A stretch of 64,000 nucleotides of DNA. Origin: Agapanthus africanus. Taxonomy: Eukaryota > Streptophyta > Magnoliopsida > Asparagales > Amaryllidaceae. Each line of letters starts with the position of its first letter. The first letter of the stretch is position 1. Location: assembly GCA_030015575.1 (NCBI GenBank), contig CM057347.1, positions 506,357,176 to 506,421,175 on the forward strand, written 5' to 3'. A program made the position numbers and the translations under genes. This document shows, one piece after another, positions 45,541-57,279 of the stretch. The notes below the pieces were generated by a model. That model was not told where the DNA came from. It saw only the letters and a list, made by a program, of their open reading frames with translations, and made no database searches.

Positions 45541-46129
45541 AGTCTCAGGCAGCAGGGACTAAAAAACTTGCTCCCTGAACAATGGGGCCCTGCAAGTCGA
45601 TCCAAAAAGGTCTCTTGCATACTATTCACGGGTCTCACTCTCCAAAATCGAATCTCGACAAGGGGGGAAACAACCGCTTAAAGGTCCTCTCGACTCGTAA
45701 GAGGGAAAAATTCTCTTATAGGATCCTTACGACTTACAAGAGAACATCACACTTAGGAATCCTCACGATTCCTAAGGAGAAAAACCCACCTACGAGATCC
45801 TCTCGATCCGTAAGGAGAAAAATCTCTACGAGACCCTCACGGCTCATAGAGTTGAAAAGTCTTAGGCAGCAGATCTGAACCTGCGGCATAAGCCATCGCT
45901 GATTCTTAAGAAAGTCAAGATGTATGCTCTATTATCTGTTGACCATATTTACTAAGGCGGCATGCTGATGATAAAAGAAAGAAAAAGCAAGGAAATAGCA
46001 CAAGACATTACAAAAAATGTGTATCTTTTATTCATAAACTTGATTGAGTACAGGATACATTGTGCTAAAGAATAAAAAATATATATATACTTTTTTATTT
46101 ACAATTACAAACGATATAAAGAGGGATAG
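45541..46129 (+). other. Region between array and antisense gene
   Basis: 45660-45860 holds degenerate units such as TAGGAATCCTCACGATTCCT. From about 45900 the sequence becomes AT-rich and contains the 3' flank of the antisense gene with two AATAAA motifs on the minus strand. Confidence 0.65.
46027..46032 (-). terminator. Polyadenylation signal of the antisense gene
   Basis: AATAAA on the minus strand about 100 bp after the stop at 46130. A second AATAAA lies closer to the stop, near 46095. Both are followed by T-rich and TG-rich sequence, as in plant 3' ends. Confidence 0.5.
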
Positions 46130-49100
46130 CTACTGAGGAGGAAGTGTCTTTAACAAATCCGCAAGCCTCTCTCGCACTTCCTTCAGCGCCTCCTCCTGAG
46201 TGGCTGCCGCGGCCACCTCTGCTTCCACTTGGGCTCGCTGCTGCAAGAAGGATGAAAGTTGCTCCTCCGCCGCCTTTTGGGCTGCTTCCTGGCTGGGCGC
46301 ATCTCGGTCGACGACGTCAAGCTGTTGCCTCAATGATAACCCTTCGGAAAGACATTGCAGAAGGCCCTCAAAAACAACCTTCAGCCGTACAGCATTGGCC
46401 TCCACCCGAGCATGCAGTTGGGCAGACTTGCTCGAAGTCTCACCGCGCTCCTTACGCCTTGAAATGACTTCTTGTTCGAGATGGCGGAAGTAAGAAGCGC
46501 TCTGCTAAATCCACGCTGCTCTTTGATTGCTGGCGGCCAAGGTCTCGGGAGCGGGACACAGCAACTCCAACTGATGCAGGCGGGCCTCGATCTCCCTGCA
46601 ATGGTTAACCCAATATGCGATGATACCCTCGTCATGAAAGTTCACGAGTATCACCAGCATCGGGTTAACCGCTGTAGCAAAATCCGCAGCAGAAGTAGGG
46701 GTCTCGACGTTGAGTTCCTCAATGTAATCGCTCAACATACGCAACCTGTTCGCGGCGCCTTTCGAAGATGGACGTCTCAGGTAAGGACCTTCTGGCATTA
46801 TGATGCGAGATTCGAAGGGCGCCGAGACCGGAATGACAGCTTAAAAGAAACAAAATATGATCAGATAACAGTTCAGAAAATAAAAAAGGGGGGATTTATC
46901 AATGTGATAGTCGTTGTACCAGCTGAGGCAGGTGGCAGGGCCGGAAGGGTCGGCGGCGCAGCCCATCTTTCATCCCCTCCTTCGATTTGTAACACTGCAG
47001 TCGAGATGAGAAAAAAGGGTTTAGAAGTAATTCCATCAATGAAGAAAGAAGGATATCATTGGAAATCATACTCACCAACGCCACCAGAGGAAGAAGCGAG
47101 TTCGGATGGGAAGGAGAAGTGTGGGAGCAACATCTGGTAAAGATGGTCAAAAAGCACTCCTGAAAGACACAATAGTGTGACTTTAGTACACAAATTATGC
47201 GTCTGGAAGATAAGATTAATAAATTGCAAACCCATACCTTCCAACATCTTCGAGGGTATGAGAGAGGGTTGAGAGGTGACCACCGCCAAGGCAGTCGTTG
47301 AAGGCGCTCTCTCGAACAGTGGGGCATCGGCGCTGGCTACACCTGAGTTACAAAAAAGGTAAATTTGTCAGAAAGATTGTAAAGCAAAGTAATGAAAAAC
47401 AACAACTTGGGGTTTACCTGAGGAGCTCCCGGCTGAAACGGAGGCGATTCCCTCCTCTATCGACATGAGACCACCGCCCGTAGCCTCATCGCCCGACTCA
47501 ATAGGGGCCGTCGTCGTGCTAGCGCTGCCAGGAGACGGCAGGAGATCGTAAGCAGGGAGGGCAATGATTGGAGCGTTGCCGGATTCTTGGAAGGAAGCGG
47601 CCGACTCTTCCCGAAGAGTCGTGCCCATCTCATCCGCTACTTCTTCGGGCTCCGTCGTCTCTATCGGCTCATCCACCGTCGCCACGAGGTCGCCGGTCTC
47701 AAGCGCCTCGTCCGCCAACACCCTCGGTTCAGTTGTAATGATCATTTCATCTGCCGCCACTTTAGGCTGGGCATCAATGACCCTCTCAGCTGCAGACCCC
47801 TCAACCTCCATCTCGGGCCCCGAAGCCTCGGCGACGTTGCCCACCGTCGGCTCAGGCTCGGTAGGAGCTGCCTCCTCTGTCTCCTTGGGATTAACGGTTT
47901 CCGCCTCCCCCTCGATCGGACTTGGCCCTGCAAGATAAGAGATATAAGGACCAATGGCATTAAAATCCTTATAACAGAAACTCTGAGAGAAATATTACCT
48001 GAAGCGGATTTACCGTTTGCGCTCCGAACTGCGCACACCACCTCTCTGCGGGCAGTGGATAGGGCGACAGGGGCCTCTTCGGATGGAGTATCAGCGCGAG
48101 GGACGGTGCTGGGGCCCGCTCCCACAGCCAAGGCAGCCCTGCGCGCCTTCGCCTCACGCCTTAGCCGCTTTCTTTCCTCCCGAGCTGTCACAATGGACCT
48201 CTGTGATGCCTCTTTCACCGCGGCATCGTCATCCGTAAACAAAGACACCTCCAGAGCCTTTAAGGCGTCTCTCATCGGCTCCTCAAGACGGACTTCTTGC
48301 GGTAACCCTGAGGAAGCAGGAACGTCGGCAGCCGGTAGGACATCTGCGTCACTTGGCGGGAGCGGCATTGAGGTTCCTGTGATTAAAAGGGAAAGGTTAG
48401 ATTGACCATAACACAAGGGAAATGAAAACTTGATGAATCGAAACTTACTAAGGCCCATGGATGCTCTAAGACGTTCCTCCTCCTGGAAAGTCTTCAGAGA
48501 AGCGGCAATGGCTTCTTCATCAATGATGCCTGTTGAAAGAAAAGAAAGAAAAGCGTTAGTCAAAAGCAATGAAGAGGATATGTTGCAATAAAGAAAAGGC
48601 GACTAGTAGTTACCTGATTGCGCAAGCTTAGCTAGCCACGCGTCACGCCTCGCCAACCACGCTGAAGCTTCAAGAGCAGCCTCCAAGTCTGTATCGTCCG
48701 GCGGCGGCATCACTAATCCTTCGTTAGTCCCGTATTCGATCAGGCCCTCGGCATAGGGAGCATGGGGTTCCTGACCGAACACGACGTCCGCAGCGAAGAG
48801 CGACTTCTTTGTCTTTTGCCCTCCGACCCGAGGTGCACGTGGGATCGACTTCCGTTTAGCAGCCACCTTGGGACGGCGGGTCCCGATGTCCGCACCCATG
48901 CCAGACTCCGGTGAGGCTGTAACCACTATCTCCACTGGAGCACAGGGCGCTGGTGGTGCATCCGCAATATCAGGGAGCGGCAATCCGTACGGAGGACTCT
49001 GCGCACGCGATGGTCCAGTTCTGACCTCTTTTAGAGGGGCAACTACTGGAGTCCTCTGGACCAAAGGAGCATTGCGATCGGTACCTGGAGGCACACCCTT

Positions 49101-50942
49101 ACGATCGACCAACAGTCGCCTTTCCTCCTTTATAACTGCTCCCGTTGCATGATTGTACCAGTCTTTGTACACATTGAGGAGTCTCGGAGCGTAAGCCGGC
49201 GCATTGATAAAAAAATGAGAGCTCGTATTCAGGCGTATGAAATGGTGCAGTGCGTTCTCCATCCCTTCTTCAGTGGCAGTGGGTTCCAGCAAGAAGGCTT
49301 CCAAGGGGACCCCTTGATCGTAGCCCAGTTGTTGAGCAAAACGATGCGGGTTGTACCCCATAAAAATTGCCACACCATTCTGCCTAAAATCTAAGAAACC
49401 CGGTCTAATGGAATATAAGTGAAGGGTCTCCCGAGCCGTTAAAACTGAGGCTCCATCCTTAAAGACATCTTGTAATGGCCGCGTCACAGTGGTAGACACC
49501 TTTCCAATGGTCAATACCTTATCGACAAAGGACATCCCGGCTCCAACGGTATGAGGGCGAAGGAGTAAGCCCCTGGTGTTCCACGGTGATGGGGTTACAA
49601 TTGATGCGCCGATCAGCTGTATAATGCGAGGAAAACCGCACTTGTTAAAGAACGAGGGCCTTTTATGCATGCCGAAGACACCCGCTGTGTGTAACTCGAG
49701 CCACGATGCAAAGTAATGCATCGGGAAGACCACGTGCAGTACTCCGGGCTCATTAGCATCCGCTGCTCGACTGAGGCCATGGTATAAGTGCGCCAAGCCA
49801 GCGATCCCAACAGCCACCTTTACCCCGATGACCATCCGGTGGGCTGGGTAAAAGACAGAAGGTCACATCTGATGAGAGTGCATTGGGATCGCAAACCAGC
49901 TCAGCCACAATCCAAGAAATCCTAAGAAAAAGGCCTCCTCATCCATTCCAGGGGCCACAATTTTTGCAAATGACATGGTAGGGAAGTCCGGAAGAAAAAA
50001 ACCCTTTTGATCTATATCCTTCTCCGGTAGGTTGTCCACACCTAGACCGAAAGGGTCATCCAGGGTGGCAAACTTGGCAGCTTCTGATGAGATGACGCTT
50101 GGACGAAGGAAACGAGAAATGAAGTCCTCAAAGTTAACTCCCCGACTCCCATGTTCGACGAAGAGGGACGCATATATGTTCAACACTTTAATCAAGCTTA
50201 GGAATTGATGTTGAACGGCATTCTCCGGTGTGACCCCCCTTACCATCGGCCTAGAACCAAAGACGTACACATCTGTCGGGAGCAGCTCCTCATAATGTTC
50301 CCCCATCACTGGTAAACCGGATACCTCCGCGAACTCCTCCAAGGAGATTGACACTTCCCGATCCATGGCAAGGAAAGTGTGGGTAGGAATATTCCATTGC
50401 TCCAAGAAAGCCTTGAACCACCAGGTGGGGAGCATGGGATACTGAAAGAGAGAGACGTAGACCGCGGTGTACAGTCCTAATCTTATCAACTGCGACTTCT
50501 TCGTCGACAGGATGTACCGGGCCCACGGCAGATAGCCAATTGGATGGCGGGGGATCAGACCAAGGTTATACGATTGCCCCCAAGGTCGTGCTTCACCTTG
50601 ACAGATACGGCGTCCTAGGATGTCCAAAACCATAGGACGCTGAACCGGTATCGCATCTATGGCGGGATGTAGAAAGCCCTTCGATGTCCAATCCACCAAC
50701 TCCACGGCATACTGCACCGAGGGTGGGGTAGCATAATGAATCGCCGTGATGGGCTCAGACGGCACTGCGCATGTGAAGCCGCGTTGACCCATAATGATCT
50801 GGTTATACCAGGACCCCCAAAGGTGAAGATTCTTGTACTCCGGGTCATATTCTCTAATCATGGTCAGGACTTCACGGTCCGAGGGCGCCTCGGGAAATCC
50901 CTCCTCCGAGCGGACGAACGGGAATGAAGTGTCTAGAGACAT
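46130..50942 (-). CDS. Antisense multi-exon plant mobile domain (aminotransferase-like) gene, two in-frame stops
   Basis: Eight exons: 50942-48614, 48529-48449, 48376-47999, 47927-47418, 47342-47238, 47159-47076, 46994-46920 and 46839-46130. All introns are GT-AG, 71-84 bp, phase 1, and the frame is open across each join: 1423 codons. ATG at 50942 is the first in frame. Exon 1 (776 residues) has the plant mobile domain signature: FLEQWNIPTHTF, EVSISLEEFAEVSGLPVMGE (about residues 179-215), as in MAIN/MAIL1-type nuclear proteins and transposon-borne relatives. Basic, possibly nuclear-localising runs are AAKRKSIPRAPR and REERKRLRREAKARR. Exons 3-5 are acidic, Pro/Ser-rich linker; exon 8 ends in coiled coil. 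TGA at 49863-49865 (codon 360) and TAG at 46505-46507 (codon 1299) break it. Function unknown; it lies opposite to element 2 transcription, between array and polypurine tract. Confidence 0.88.
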
Positions 50943-51838
50943 GATCGCTGCAAAAAGAACAATTTAGCCGTTAGTGTTGTAATTCCAACGTTTGGCATCT
51001 AAAAAAGAAAATGCGTTAATTAAATTAAAATTAATTAGTTACACCACACAGCAGTGCAGTGAGTAAGAGACCAAAGGGGGACCCACAAAATCTGGATGAC
51101 AATACGTCAGTTAATAAGACAACCTCATCATTGGATGAGATTGTCAGTTGGTCCCCAGGAAAACATTCCCATTTATAAAAAAAAAGGGTGGAAGAATCCC
51201 TAGAGACAATGAGAAAATCTTCTCTTTCAGAGCAAAGCTCTGTCACAGAGTGACACTTGTCAAGCTCTGGTCCCAGGGAAATAAGATTCCTTAAAAAAGC
51301 ATGGCTCTGTGGTAATAATGGAAGAAGTCCATCAGAAAATTTTTTACACTTAAAAGAATTAAAAATTTTGGAATCTTGAAAGATTCATGAAAAATTTATA
51401 AAAAGACTCTTCATTTTTCAAATCTAAAAAAGCTATTTTTAGATCTATGAGCAAAGCTCTGTTCATGGGTTAAAACCCATGAACAAGATCCCTGTAGATC
51501 TATAAATTTTGAGAGCAAAGCTCTGTTTATGAAACCCCAATGGGGATCTCTTTAGATCAAAAGATCTGTGAGAGCAAAGCTCTTTGGTTGAGATTAAGTT
51601 AAATTAATTTGATTTAAATTAATTTTTACCTAAAGTTTCTGACTTTAGAAATGAGCAAAACTCTGAAGTTCTTGAGTGAGAGCAAAGCTCTGGAAAATAA
51701 AAATCTTAAAACGGTAAGATTTTTCTAAGGGCCAGAGGTCCTATTTATAAGGCACTTGCGCCCCTTGAGCTCACCCCTTGATCCAACGATCAGGAGTTTG
51801 CCACCGCTGCACTCACGTGTACGCCACGTGAGCGCAAC
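50943..51838 (-). promoter_or_regulatory. Upstream region of the antisense gene
   Basis: AT-rich and without open frames of note. AGAGCAAAGCTCT palindromes or close variants occur at about 51231, 51450, 51511, 51571, 51651 and 51681, and continue into the LTR (51876). A TATA-like box is at 51171-51180. This segment would be the promoter of the antisense gene. Confidence 0.55.
51171..51180 (-). promoter_or_regulatory. TATA-like box of the antisense gene
   Basis: TTTTATAAAT on the minus strand, followed by GGGAATG, about 230 bp upstream of the ATG at 50942. It is the best TATA match in the interval; an untranslated leader of some 200 bp would follow. Confidence 0.45.
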
Positions 51839-51848
51839 GGTGGGGGGG
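51839..51848 (+). other. Polypurine tract of element 2
   Basis: GGTGGGGGGG four bases before the 3' LTR. Confidence 0.8.
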
Positions 51849-51852
51849 CATT

Positions 51853-54613
51853 TGTTTCGCCCAATCAGAGCAAAGCTCTGTTGAAATTCAAAATTCAAAA
51901 TTTTGAAGCAACGCTTCAAATCTCGGGCGCAACGCGCCATATGTCAGGCGCTGATACGTCAGCGCAGCGCCCAAGAAGGCGCGCCCAATCAGAGTAAACC
52001 TCTATTTTAAGCAAAATTAAAGGAAGCAACGCTTCAGTCGCGCAGATGCGCTGCGCGACACGTGTCAGCGCAGATGCACTAGCGCAGTTGCGCAGGCACT
52101 GCGCTGCGCGACACGTGTCAGCGCAGATGCACTAGCACAGTCGCGCTGCGCTGTGCGCCTCGCGACACGTGTCAGCGCAGTCGCGCTGCGCTTTGCGCCG
52201 CGCGACACGTGTCACCCGCAGATGCGCTAGCGCAGTCGCGCTGCGCTGTGCGTCGCGCGACACGTGTCACGCGCTAGGGCATTTGCGCCAAACAGAATTA
52301 AAATTCTAAAGAAATCTTTTCTTTTCTTGTTAAAACAAGAAAATTTTCTTCTGTAAAACAGAAGCCCTTGGATCAAAGATCCAACGGTGGAGAAAATTCC
52401 ACAAATCACTCAGAGAAAGATCTCTTCAACAAAATTAACTAATTTATGGACACTATAAAAGAGACCCCAGACCTCAATTCAAAAAAAAACGAGAGGAACT
52501 TTTTCTTGAAAAAGGTCAAGAGTTTCAAACAGAGAGAAAATCCTGAGAAAATTTCAAAGAAAAAGGTAAAATCCTTCACGAGAGAGAAGAAATCTCTTTT
52601 AATAAATCATTGATCTAAAAACCAGATCGATGTTCCTCACATAATAAACAGTGCTTTGCAATTCTTATGAACCACTGGTTCTTTAAAAACAAGAAAGCAA
52701 CAAAAATAAAATTAGTGCTTTGCACTTTTTTGAACCTCTGGTTCTTGAAACAAAAAGAAAAACTTATTTTTCTTTGATCTAAATTAGATCAAGAAATCAA
52801 ATAGTGCTCTGTACTTCTGTTTTTGAATCTAAAAGATTCTTAGTGCTCTGCACTTCCAAACTGCGTTGTTGCGCTCTTGGGAAAGCGCTACGTATCAGCA
52901 TCTGAATCACTTGCGATATGAGCTTTGAGATAGAGCTTTGCTCTCTGTAATTGGCGCAACTTACCAAGGTGCGCCACGTGTCAGCAGCGCAAGCGCAGCG
53001 CACTGCGCTTGCATGACACGTGTCATCATCACAAGCGCTTGTGCTCTCTGGTTAGCGCAAATCACCTGAAAATGCAATGCATTTCCTAAAGGGCCAGGCC
53101 CAAATCAAAAAGACCAAGCAGGCCTAATTAAATTGATGCTTTGCATCATTTATAAATGGGCAGAGCCCAAACAAAATAACAAAAATGCTATGCATTATTT
53201 AAAAGGGGAGAGCCCAATTGAGAGGTCCAATGGACCAAAACAAATGCTCTGCATTATAATAAGAAGGGCAGAGCCCAGTCAAAATGGGCATAAATGGCCT
53301 AAAGTAATGCTATGGATTATTATAAAAAGGGGAAAGCCCAGACAAAGGCCAAAAGCAAATAAAATGTTGAATATTTTTAATTGGACTTAGCCCAATTTTG
53401 GCCGTAAGACCTTAAATTAAATTGACTGAGCAAAATTGCTCTCTTAAATCAATTTACATCCGGTTCGAGGGTACATCTCCGAACTCCTCTGACACTTCTC
53501 GTTGTAATCCTTCAACGACGTCAGAAAGGCGACGGGTCCCGACGACCACACATCGATACGGACTGCGGGGTCCTTAAACTCGTGGACCACTACGTCCTTA
53601 AACTGGTATTGGACCGAAATGTCCTTAAACTAATATCTGTCCCAAACACGGGAATGTTGGACCATTACGTCCTTAAACTAGTATTGGACCGAAACGTCCT
53701 TAAACTAATGTCGGACCACCACGTCCCTAAACTGGAACATGGACCACCACGTCCCTAAACTGGAACAGGGACCACTACGTCCCTAAACTACCGATGGACC
53801 ACTACGTCCCTAAACTGGAACAATAGAGCCTCCAAATGCTCTTTTGTCGGATCTAAACGGTCCCGTTTAAGTTGATCTTAGCCTCAAATAAGGCTAACGC
53901 ATCCTTAAACATTTAAACAGACTTTAGTCCCAAATTGGACTATAAGACCCCCGATCAACTTTGATTCAAGGGTACATCTCCGAACTCCTCTGACACCTAT
54001 CGTTGTAATCCTTCAACGTCGTCAGAAAGGTGACGGGTCCCGACAGCCATATATTAAATGGATCACCATGTCCCTAAACTGGAAATGGATCTAGACGATC
54101 CCGTTAAGTTGATCTTAGTCTCAAACAGGACTATCGTATCCTTAACGAACGTTTAAGTTGATCTTAGCCGCAACGCGACTAATACATCCTTAAACTAAAA
54201 ACACCAAACCCGAATCTAAGTAAATACGGATTTGAACTAATCCACGTTCTACGGACGACGGCATTATTCAGTCTCCGTATACAATCCACGGGCAACCACA
54301 AAAAAAACAAACACACACGACACGAAGTAAAATTCTGGAGAAGGAGAAAGTTGTTACCGCGATGCGGTAGCTAATTAACTGCAGGGGCTTGCACCTGCAA
54401 GGAAGAGCGTCCCTACAATCAAAAACCCCTCAAGCGAGGGGGAATCTGACAAAGTCTGCTACATCGGCCGCATCCGTCTAAACCTCCGATACACGGTGCC
54501 ATAAATCAACTTGGCATCTTCGGAGAGGTGGAATTTTAAAACCATATAGCATCTGCCCCGAATCTCAGCGTCAGGACTTCGCAGTCTTGTGCGCCGTCTT
54601 TCGGAGGGGAACA
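51853..54613 (+). repeat. Element 2, 3' LTR
   Basis: 2761 bp, same ends as 20477-23216. The GC-rich array (about 52030-52275) is rearranged relative to the 5' copy, with a different number and order of ACACGTGTC units. The TATA box is at 52453, palindrome repeats at 53080-53350 and minisatellite at 53570-53830. Confidence 0.93.
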
Positions 54614-55253
54614 ATTTCATCGAGAGGGTTTTCATCATCAAGTGGAGATGGCGGGAAGCAGCAACCATATTCAAGCCAGATTGGGCTTGGCATATGGTGG
54701 CCCCTTCCTTTCTTTTGCTTCGCATGTTGTCGCTGGGCCGCGCTCTCGCCATATGGGCCGTATGGATAACATATCCGGACGTCCTTTCATTATTAGCTGC
54801 TGATTTTGTGGACTGATGTCGTGGCTCTTCTTTTTCGGTAACTGACAATCGATTGAAGACAGACGGCCTGACCGGGTTCTTGAGTGGTGTTGGCACTTCT
54901 TTTCGGGATTTGCTCCGCTGCTTTCGTATTGCACAAAGCGTCTGATGGACTGTTGAAGAGAAGGTGTCATGCTTTCTCTGCTGGGGCTGGGACACATCTC
55001 TTTGTAACATCATTCGGACTGCTGTCTCCTTGATTCTGGCGGTCATGGCGTTTTTTTGAACCCACTTCAGAAGTTCGAAGGAGTTGCTGACTTTTACGGC
55101 TGACTCGGCCATTATCGCGGGGTAACCCTGCTCTTGGAACCTCACAAGATTCCACTTAGCCAAAGTCCTGGCCCTCTTGTTGACTCGATACCTGAGCCGC
55201 TTCTGTCTTAACCTTGCTGTTTTGAGCACTTGGCAGGCATCGGCTCTTCGGGA
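54614..55253 (-). pseudogene. Element 0 gag N-terminal fragment
   Basis: Open on the minus strand. Tat-type gag features are NSFELLKWVQKN (compare NSFELLRRVRKN in element 2), a basic head (RLRQKRLRYRVNKRAR) and SVFNRLSV, like the SVFDRL phrases of elements 1 and 2. It is cut by the element 4 LTR at 55253 and by element 2 at 54614; the last codons before 54614 read into the element 2 LTR and are not gag. The next part in reading order is 20189-20476, in a shifted frame. Confidence 0.72.
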
Positions 55254-57268
55254 TGTTGGGTTGCGGCAGCGTCCCGGCCATCGAAACGCGGCCAGAATGC
55301 AGAACAAAAATTTCTGAAACCGGCGCTGCCGCTACCCGAATCCCGGACCGACCTTAAACCCTAAACTAGCAAACTAACTAAGAGTTAGAATCATTATATC
55401 GAGTTGATCCGTGTCCTTCGGTCTTCATTCCAAGCTCCTAGCGGTTCTTTGATGTGGTTTGGTTGCCGGTCTTCCTCCATCTCCGATGATCCACCTGAGG
55501 GAAACGGTGCAAGCTCCAGCTTCGTCGAACGAAGCAACCGACGCTCCAAAGTTACTAACGATGGAGAGTCGAGGTGTAGTAGTGTGTCACCATATTTTCT
55601 CTCATACTCATTTGCTCATGAGAGCAACCATAGAAGAAGAATGGGGGTGAGGAAGCTTTGGCATGAGCAAAGAATGGCTAAGTATTTTTGTGTGAATGAG
55701 AGAGTGAGAGTGGAATAATGTGATCATTTTCCAAATGAAAATTAAGCCCCCTTTCCATAGTGGCCGGCCCTCCCTCTCATTCCCACAAAAAATCATTTTC
55801 TTTTGCAATAAACAAATCTAAACAATGTGCAACCATGCTTTGACCCATGCCACTCAACATGTCCATGACCATGCCTCCTTTTCCACCTCATTTATAAAAA
55901 ACAAACGAATTTCCATAAATGGAAAATCATATAAATGAGGTGGCATCTTCTAGAAGCTATTCCGTATAAAATATGGAATACTTCTCGGTACACGTATCGA
56001 AATACATGTACGCGTATTCGTACCAAAAATACGAATAGCCAAGAGAGAAAATGAATAGTGAACAATAATACTAGAATACATATATATAAATACATATATA
56101 AATTATTAAATCAAAACCCGATTTAATAATCCGGTTTAATCCTAAGCCGCTAGTATTATCAACCGTCCGATTAAAGTCTGCGCAGCAAGAGCACATATTT
56201 AATCGGACACCTGTATGTATCAACATACGCCATATACACCGTATTGCTTGAACCGTGAAAACGCTCTGTGTGGGACTCTAAAGACTCGTCAATACGCTGG
56301 CAGTGGGTTTAACCACAAGCACGTCAGCGGCACTAGCTGTACGTACCCAGGTATTGAACGAAAGGGAGGCCGACGAGCAAACTCATCCTGAACCCTACTG
56401 AGCCTGTCAGTGACAATATCTGTACAGTCCGGTCTGTTCGTCTAAGAGTATCGCATATCAAGTTTAGGGGGGTGGATAAAGTCAGACGCCTAACAACGCG
56501 ATATTTAGTGTCGGCATATAACCCATCACCACCTGAGAAACTATCGATCCTGGATCGGTAATTCTCGTTCACCATACCCATGGATTTCTGGTGATGGCCA
56601 CCCGTACACAATGCGACATCAACCCCCAATACCGAGAGAGACGAATCCCCGACGATCCGATCACTGCCTCCATGTGGCTCGGGACTGTACCCAACTAAAA
56701 TCTGTTTGCACGACTCCTTTGAGTCATGGTAGGGTAGTAATCAAAGCACAGTGGGAACTCATACGAGACAAATGACGATCTCAGGTCGACAGACTAACCT
56801 GTACACATGTCACCTGGGAACTGCTTTCTGACAATAAGTATAATACCAACTAGCAGGTTCTTGGCGAGTCCGTCCAGTGTACTCATAACCCAATGAGCAC
56901 CTGCATACTATCTTAGATGAACAAACTAACACTAATGGCTTGTGAGACCTAGCCACGGCCCCTCGTCGGGGTCTCGATCAGTATACACTAGTCTACACTG
57001 GAGTATCGACGTCCGGTCTCGATACTCCTACGACTAGGGACATTTAAGGACGTGCTTATAGACCCCAGCTCCCACATATATGATCGCCATCATAATGCTG
57101 GCAGTCAAGAAAGAATCCTAAGGGCTCTATCAACATGATGATAAAGACAAACCAGATAGCATACTGTCATCTTGAGTAAGACTGTTTTATCGGTATAGGT
57201 CCTGCCTCAATCATCATAATCATCTGTCCACGACTATGATAATTGCGTTAAGGGCACTATAGCCAACA
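55254..57268 (-). repeat. Element 4, 3' LTR
   Basis: Starts TGTTGGG and ends GCCAACA, which pair as TGTTGG/CCAACA. It is about 2.0 kb. The block with TGGGACTCTAAAGACTCGTC near 56271 is shared with element 3 LTRs. No coding content is visible. Confidence 0.85.
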
Positions 57269-57279
57269 ATCTCCCACTT
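57269..57279 (-). other. Polypurine tract of element 4
   Basis: AAGTGGGAGAT on the minus strand directly against the LTR, identical to element 3. Confidence 0.88.

Larger units (their letters stand above)
20477..54613 (+). mobile_element. Element 2: Ty3/gypsy Tat/Ogre-type LTR retrotransposon carrying a cargo gene
   Basis: LTRs at 20477-23216 and 51853-54613 begin TGTTTCG and end GGGGAACA. The primer site, gag, zinc knuckles, protease, reverse transcriptase, two RNase H domains and integrase follow in order on the plus strand; a copia element interrupts between protease and reverse transcriptase. After integrase come about 8.8 kb holding tandem arrays and an antisense multi-exon gene. Without the copia element it is about 23.7 kb, the size range of Ogre. 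Its coding sequence is close to element 1, but its LTR upstream half is different. Confidence 0.93.

Noticed and set aside
46144-47140. Plus-strand open frames over the last exons
   Set aside because: Shadows of exons 6-8 of the antisense gene.
47564-48405. Plus-strand open frames of 124 and 272 codons
   Set aside because: They overlap exons 3 and 4 of the antisense gene in GC-rich sequence, and ignore its splice sites and frame. They are shadows.
49863-49865. A separate gene starting at 49835 instead of one long first exon
   Set aside because: The frame is the same on both sides of a single TGA, and the intervening codons fit one protein. A CGA-to-TGA change is simpler than two genes.
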